Below, piece by piece: positions 60,220-64,000 of a stretch of 64,000 bases of DNA (the first letter of the stretch is position 1; every line of letters starts with the position of its first letter). Made by a program: the position numbers and the translations under genes. The notes under the pieces were generated by a model that was not told the origin of the DNA, ran no database searches, and was given only the letters and a program-made list of their open reading frames with translations. The stretch is from Thalassospira lucentensis MCCC 1A00383 = DSM 14000 (GTDB taxonomy: Bacteria; Pseudomonadota; Alphaproteobacteria; Rhodospirillales; Thalassospiraceae): the NCBI RefSeq assembly GCF_000421265.1, contig NZ_ATWN01000006.1, forward strand, positions 186,001-250,000, written 5' to 3'.

Positions 60220-62040
60220 TCAAAAGACCCACGGCATCGTCCAGGTTTCACTTAGGACCTGTTCGTCATACAAAAGGAACGCACGCAAATCGCTGCTGGC
60301 AACATCGCCATCACGCAGCAGATCAAATATCACCCTGACCCCGCCGTTTTCCGGATCGGCCATCAGGCGGATGTTTTCAACCGTGCCATGGGCTGCACTG
60401 ACGTTTGCCTTCATCTTAGCGATGTTTTTACTGAAATAGTCAAGATCACCACCGGCAAAGTTCAGAACGAACCGGGTTTTGGCCGGCTCATCATCGCCTT
60501 GTGGTGCAATCCGCATGATCCGGGTATCTGTCGCCTGTGCCATCTGGTGCAGATCATCACCGTCACGGGTTGCGGTAATGCTGTATTCGATCTGCATTTC
60601 GCCGCCTGCCACGGGTTTGGTTTCCGGCACCCAATAGGCAACGATATTGTCGTTGCTTTCACTTGGGATCGGGATTTCAACCAGTTCGACATGACCCTTG
60701 CCCCAGTTGCCCTTGGGCGTCACCCAATAGCCGGGTTGCTGATCGAAACGACGATCAAGGTCCTGATAATGGTCAAAATCGCGGTCACGCTGCAACAGTC
60801 CAAACCCGCGCGGGTTTTCATCGAGGAACGAACTGATCTGCAAGTTGACCGGATTATCAAGCGGCCGCCAAAGCCATTCACCATGACCATTATTGATCAA
60901 AAGACCATCGCTTGAATGCACTTCCCCGCGATAATCGTCAAAGGTGCGGCGACGCTGTTCGCCAAACAGGAACATGCCGTTCAATGGCGCAAGGCCGACC
61001 TTCTCAATGCCTTCGCGGAAAAACAGATTGGCCCGAATATCGGCTTTGCTGTCCGCACCCGGTATGATGTCAAACCGATAGGCCCCGGTGACGCGCGCAC
61101 TATCAAGCAGCGCGTAAACCGTGATTTTGCGTTCGCCTTTTTTGGGCGCCACAATCCAGAATTCACGAAATACTGGCACTTCTTCGCCCGTTGGACCAGC
61201 CAGATCAAGCGCCAACCCACGTGCCATCTGACCAATCGACTGGCCTTCACCCTGCAAACGGAAATAAGACGCGCCTAAAAACCGCGCCAGTTCATCGTTG
61301 CTGGTGACATCGGACAACGGATAGCGCAGCCGGAACCCGGCATAGCCCTGTGTCGAAAAATCATTCCCCGACAATCCGGCCTCGCCAAAATCAAACAGCC
61401 CGGCGGAATAGGGCACAACCTGCAAATTGCCATCGCGTACAAGATTGATCGCAATCGGCACGTCATACATGTTGCCCGGATGGAACAGCTCAAGCGAGAA
61501 GCCGGAATTTGCCTGACTGAAAAATGCCCTTTGTGACTTGAACCTGATCTGGTCGTATTCTTCCGCACTCAGATTGGCCAAGGCGTCGGGCAAGTCACGA
61601 TGCGGATCCTCAAACGGCTTTGCCGCCAGCGCACGAGCGCGATCAATCACCATTTTCGGATCAAATGCCACCGGAACAGACGTGACCGGCTTGTCCTGAT
61701 CAACAGCAGCCGGGGGAGTTGCGTCAGTTGGGCGCGCCGTTGTGTCGTCTTGCGGAGCGGGTTCATTTTGCGGATTTTGCACCGGGACGACGTCCGCGCC
61801 AGATGGCGCAGCCTCGTCTGCCACAGGCGTTGTTTCGTCTGCCACAGGCGTTGCAACCGCTGCCGCACCGGGCTTCGGCTTTGCCGGCACCACGGCATCA
61901 CCCTGCGCCGCCGCAGCAGGTTTGCTATCCTGCGCCAAAGCCGTATGTGATGTGCCCAGCACAATGGATCCGGCTGCAAATGCAACCAGAAGGACATGTT
62001 TCAAGCTCAGCGCTGAACGCCGTTGACTGTTTTGCATCAT
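60220..62040 (-). CDS. opgG: Glucan biosynthesis protein G (OpgG/MdoG), with long N-terminal linker
   Basis: The 606-residue periplasmic protein has a signal peptide (SALSLKHVLLVAFAAGSIVLGTSHTALAQ, cleavage near residue 36), a Pro/Ala-rich linker of about 90 residues with a VADE repeat, then the OpgG domain: FDPKMVIDRARALAAKPFEDPHRDLPDALANLSAEEYDQIRF, FRLQGEGQSIGQMARGLALDLAGPTGEEVPVFREFWI, and the Ig-like C-terminus. OpgG is needed for branching or export of periplasmic glucans. The linker makes it about 100 residues longer than E. coli OpgG. ATG 62040 (or 62037) puts the signal peptide at the start; an extension to 62157 does not. Confidence 0.93.
   Translation of the reverse strand: MMQNSQRRSALSLKHVLLVAFAAGSIVLGTSHTALAQDSKPAAAAQGDAVVPAKPKPGAAAVATPVADETTPVADEAAPSGADVVPVQNPQNEPAPQDDTTARPTDATPPAAVDQDKPVTSVPVAFDPKMVIDRARALAAKPFEDPHRDLPDALANLSAEEYDQIRFKSQRAFFSQANSGFSLELFHPGNMYDVPIAINLVRDGNLQVVPYSAGLFDFGEAGLSGNDFSTQGYAGFRLRYPLSDVTSNDELARFLGASYFRLQGEGQSIGQMARGLALDLAGPTGEEVPVFREFWIVAPKKGERKITVYALLDSARVTGAYRFDIIPGADSKADIRANLFFREGIEKVGLAPLNGMFLFGEQRRRTFDDYRGEVHSSDGLLINNGHGEWLWRPLDNPVNLQISSFLDENPRGFGLLQRDRDFDHYQDLDRRFDQQPGYWVTPKGNWGKGHVELVEIPIPSESNDNIVAYWVPETKPVAGGEMQIEYSITATRDGDDLHQMAQATDTRIMRIAPQGDDEPAKTRFVLNFAGGDLDYFSKNIAKMKANVSAAHGTVENIRLMADPENGGVRVIFDLLRDGDVASSDLRAFLLYDEQVLSETWTMPWVF
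61814..61853 (-). repeat. 21-bp-period tandem repeat in opgG linker
   Basis: A 19-bp sequence (61814-61832) recurs identically at 61835-61853. On the minus strand it encodes the repeated TPVADE motif of the linker. Confidence 0.9.
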
Positions 62041-62377
62041 TCTCGTTTGAGTTACCCAACCAATGGACTTCTTTGGAATCCTGATTGTGTTTGTGCGCAA
62101 AAAACGAGGCAGGAATGTGTCGCGATAAGGGAAAGAATTCGCAGTCCCCCATAACACACCCTACACGTATGATCTGAATTACGCCCATCCACCCTATACG
62201 CAAAGCGGCATTTTTGCATGGGCTATCGTACTGTAATGCGTGGATTTCCGCCTTGACAGAACCGTGACTTTAAATGGCAAGCTGTGCATTTATGCCGTCC
62301 ATAAAAAAGGGTCGGCCCATTTCAGGGCCGACCCGGACTTCAGATGACTGCGAATGCCGATCTGAAAGACCTCTTAA
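62041..62377. other. Intergenic region upstream of opgG
   Basis: This gap of about 337 bp holds the ggt terminator at 62303-62334 and the opgG promoter. On the minus strand a candidate promoter reads TGTCAA, 17 bp, TACAGT near 62232-62260; it is weak. No coding sequence was recognised. Confidence 0.45.
62303..62334 (-). terminator. Intrinsic terminator of the ggt-like gene
   Basis: GGGTCGGCCC-TGAAAT-GGGCCGACCC followed by TTTTTT on the minus strand, 44 bp after the stop. Confidence 0.94.
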
Positions 62378-63976
62378 TCAATAGCCAACCGCACAGCCAT
62401 CCTTGCGCGGATCGGATCCCGCAACATAGCCAACATCGGTTTTGGCGATCAATTGTGCGCCCCCAAACCCGAAATTGGTGCTGTCTGGTGTTTCGACCGC
62501 AATGGCGTGGCCCTTGGCCTTCAACCCGTCAATGACGTCTGCACCAAGCGATGCTTCGACCGCGACTTCAAGTCCCGAAAGCGCCTGCCAGCGCGGTGCA
62601 TCAACAGCCGTTTGCGGGTCCTGCCCCCAAAGCTGGGTGCGCAGGGTCATTTGCAAATGGCCTTGTGACTGCATCGGACCACCCATGACGCCAAAGCTCA
62701 TCACCGGATTGCCGTCATCGCCCATCAGGAACGCCGGAATGATCGTCTGGAACGGACGTTTTCCGCCCGCAACATGGTTGGGGTGCCCCGGCGTCAGGCT
62801 AAAGCCATGACCGCGGTTTTGCAGGCTGATCGACGTGCCCGGCACCACAACGCCCGAGCCAAAGCCCATATAGTTCGACTGAATAAACGACACCATCATG
62901 CCGTTTTCATCAGCTGCGGTGACATAGACAGTCCCACCATGCTTGGGCGCACCGGCCTTGAAATCCTGGGCGGTATTCGTATCAATCAGTGCAGCACGTG
63001 ATTTCAGATACTCATCAGACAAAAGATGTTCGACCGTCACATCGGTCATATAATCCAGATCGGCGACATAGGCGCGCATATCGGCAAACGCCAGTTTCAT
63101 CGCCTCAATCTCAAGATGCAGCGCCTCGACCGAGTCGGACTCATAATCAGAAATGTTGGTGTGGCGCAAAATGCCCAAGGCAATCAGGGCCGAAATCCCC
63201 TGCCCGTTTGGCGGGATTTCATGCAGCTTCACCTTGCCAAAGCTTTGCGAGATTGTGCCAACCCAGTCGGCCTTGTGATTGGCAAGGTCGTCTTCGGAAA
63301 GGGCTGCCCCATTTTCCTTGGCAAAGGCGGCGATTTTGGCCGCCAGTTTACCACGGTAAAAGCTTTCGCCCTTGGTCTCGGCAATATCAATCAGGCTGTC
63401 GGCGGCGGCTTTATTGACAAACAACTCACCGGCCTTGGGCGCCTTACCGCTGGGCAGGAACGCCTCGGCAAAACCGGGTTGTTTGCCCAGCGTCTGACCG
63501 CCTTTTTCCCATAAGGTCGCAATGATCGGGGAAACGGCAAAGCCACGTGATGCATATTCAACAGCCGGTTCGAACAGCTTTTCAAACGGCAGCTTGCCAA
63601 ATTTATCGGAAATTTCGCGCCATGCGGAAACGGCCCCCGGCGTTGTCACCGATTCCCAACCGCGCTGGGGCATTTTATCAGCCCCGGCAAACCGTTCCGG
63701 AGTCCATGCCCCGGGCGCACGACCAGATGCATTCAACCCATGCAGTTCCTTGCCATCCCAGATGATGGCATAGGCGTCCGAGCCCAGACCATTGCCGGTC
63801 GGCTCCACCACGGTCAGTGCAATGGCCGATGCCAGCGCGGCATCCGCCGCATTGCCCCCGGCAAGCAACATGCGCAAACCGGCCTGTGCGGCCAGAGGTT
63901 GGGACGTGGAAACGATGTTGCGCGCCAAAACCGGTGACCGGCGTGAGGCATAAAGCGCGTCATGACGAAGTTTCAT
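62378..63976 (-). CDS. Gamma-glutamyltransferase / acylase family Ntn hydrolase
   Basis: The 532-residue protein is a GGT-family autoprocessing enzyme. The large-subunit part has VSTSQPLAAQAGLRMLLAGGNAADAALASAIALTVVEPTGNGLGSDAYAI; the small subunit would begin at Thr349 in KHGGTVYVTAADENGMMVSFIQSNYMGFGSGVVVPGTSISLQNRG, followed by GKRPFQTIIPAF and SFGVMGGPMQSQGHLQM. There is no signal peptide, unlike classical periplasmic GGT, so a cytoplasmic acylase or gamma-glutamyl hydrolase with another substrate is likely. AGGAG lies upstream of the ATG and a strong terminator follows. Confidence 0.9.
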   Translation of the reverse strand: MKLRHDALYASRRSPVLARNIVSTSQPLAAQAGLRMLLAGGNAADAALASAIALTVVEPTGNGLGSDAYAIIWDGKELHGLNASGRAPGAWTPERFAGADKMPQRGWESVTTPGAVSAWREISDKFGKLPFEKLFEPAVEYASRGFAVSPIIATLWEKGGQTLGKQPGFAEAFLPSGKAPKAGELFVNKAAADSLIDIAETKGESFYRGKLAAKIAAFAKENGAALSEDDLANHKADWVGTISQSFGKVKLHEIPPNGQGISALIALGILRHTNISDYESDSVEALHLEIEAMKLAFADMRAYVADLDYMTDVTVEHLLSDEYLKSRAALIDTNTAQDFKAGAPKHGGTVYVTAADENGMMVSFIQSNYMGFGSGVVVPGTSISLQNRGHGFSLTPGHPNHVAGGKRPFQTIIPAFLMGDDGNPVMSFGVMGGPMQSQGHLQMTLRTQLWGQDPQTAVDAPRWQALSGLEVAVEASLGADVIDGLKAKGHAIAVETPDSTNFGFGGAQLIAKTDVGYVAGSDPRKDGCAVGY

Positions 63977-64000
63977 TGGAGTCTCCTAATCGCCGTCTTG

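Overview
The window looks like a chromosomal segment of a free-living, probably marine, alphaproteobacterium of the Rhodospirillales; the protein sequences feel most like Thalassospira, which is a recognition-based inference and not a search result. Support comes from the tsaD-hemC-hemD-Mic60-like-hemY order, the alphaproteobacterial COG4223 and DUF1674/SdhAF4 proteins, and the fairly uniform, moderately GC-rich coding style. No rRNA, tRNA, CRISPR array, insertion sequence or prophage was seen. Coding density is high and both strands are used in short operons.

Layout. 0-7.4 kb: the 3'-truncated tsaD diverges from hemC-hemD-(Mic60-like)-hemY, and purH converges on hemY across a shared terminator. 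7.7-9.1 kb: an HglS/YdcJ 2-oxoadipate dioxygenase. 9.3-14.9 kb: two surface-polysaccharide genes (a CapD-like dehydratase and a WecA/MraY-like transferase), then rsmB and rpe. 15.0-19.7 kb: a YdeP-type molybdopterin oxidoreductase with a translationally coupled 100-residue protein, a hipBA toxin-antitoxin pair and an SdhAF4 homologue. 19.9-25.6 kb: tex, a TPP riboswitch with thiM-thiE, a small exported protein and sodB. 25.8-31.1 kb: a catabolic operon (FAD amine oxidase, aminotransferase, AmaB-type aldehyde dehydrogenase) divergent from a LysR regulator. With hglS, this can be read as a lysine/pipecolate to 2-oxoadipate to 2-hydroxyglutarate route split over two loci.

31.2-34.7 kb: a signalling patch with a methanogen-output-domain-like protein overlapping a diguanylate cyclase, then a soluble globin-coupled chemoreceptor with a C-terminal zinc-binding (CZB) domain. 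34.6-40.9 kb: a complete haem uptake operon on the minus strand (hemP-receptor-hmuS-T-U-V) behind a Fur/Irr-like palindrome. 41-44.6 kb: a CynX-type MFS exporter, a LysE-family exporter and two glycine-zipper envelope proteins.

44.7-57.2 kb: a fatty-acid utilisation region (SCP2 protein, DUF6134-like protein, FadL, FadD, a MerR regulator, thiolase, FadN-type hydratase/dehydrogenase, FadE-type dehydrogenase, thioesterase, enoyl-CoA hydratase, HSDL2-like SDR). Three promoter regions here share a palindrome centred on ACGTTAACGT. The best copies, 4 kb apart and in opposite orientation, are identical over 17 bp. I propose that they define the operator of the local MerR protein, and this is the most interesting regulatory signal in the window. 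57.4-64 kb: an orphan protein gene with its own terminator, opgG-opgH for osmoregulated periplasmic glucans, and a cytoplasmic gamma-glutamyltransferase-family protein.
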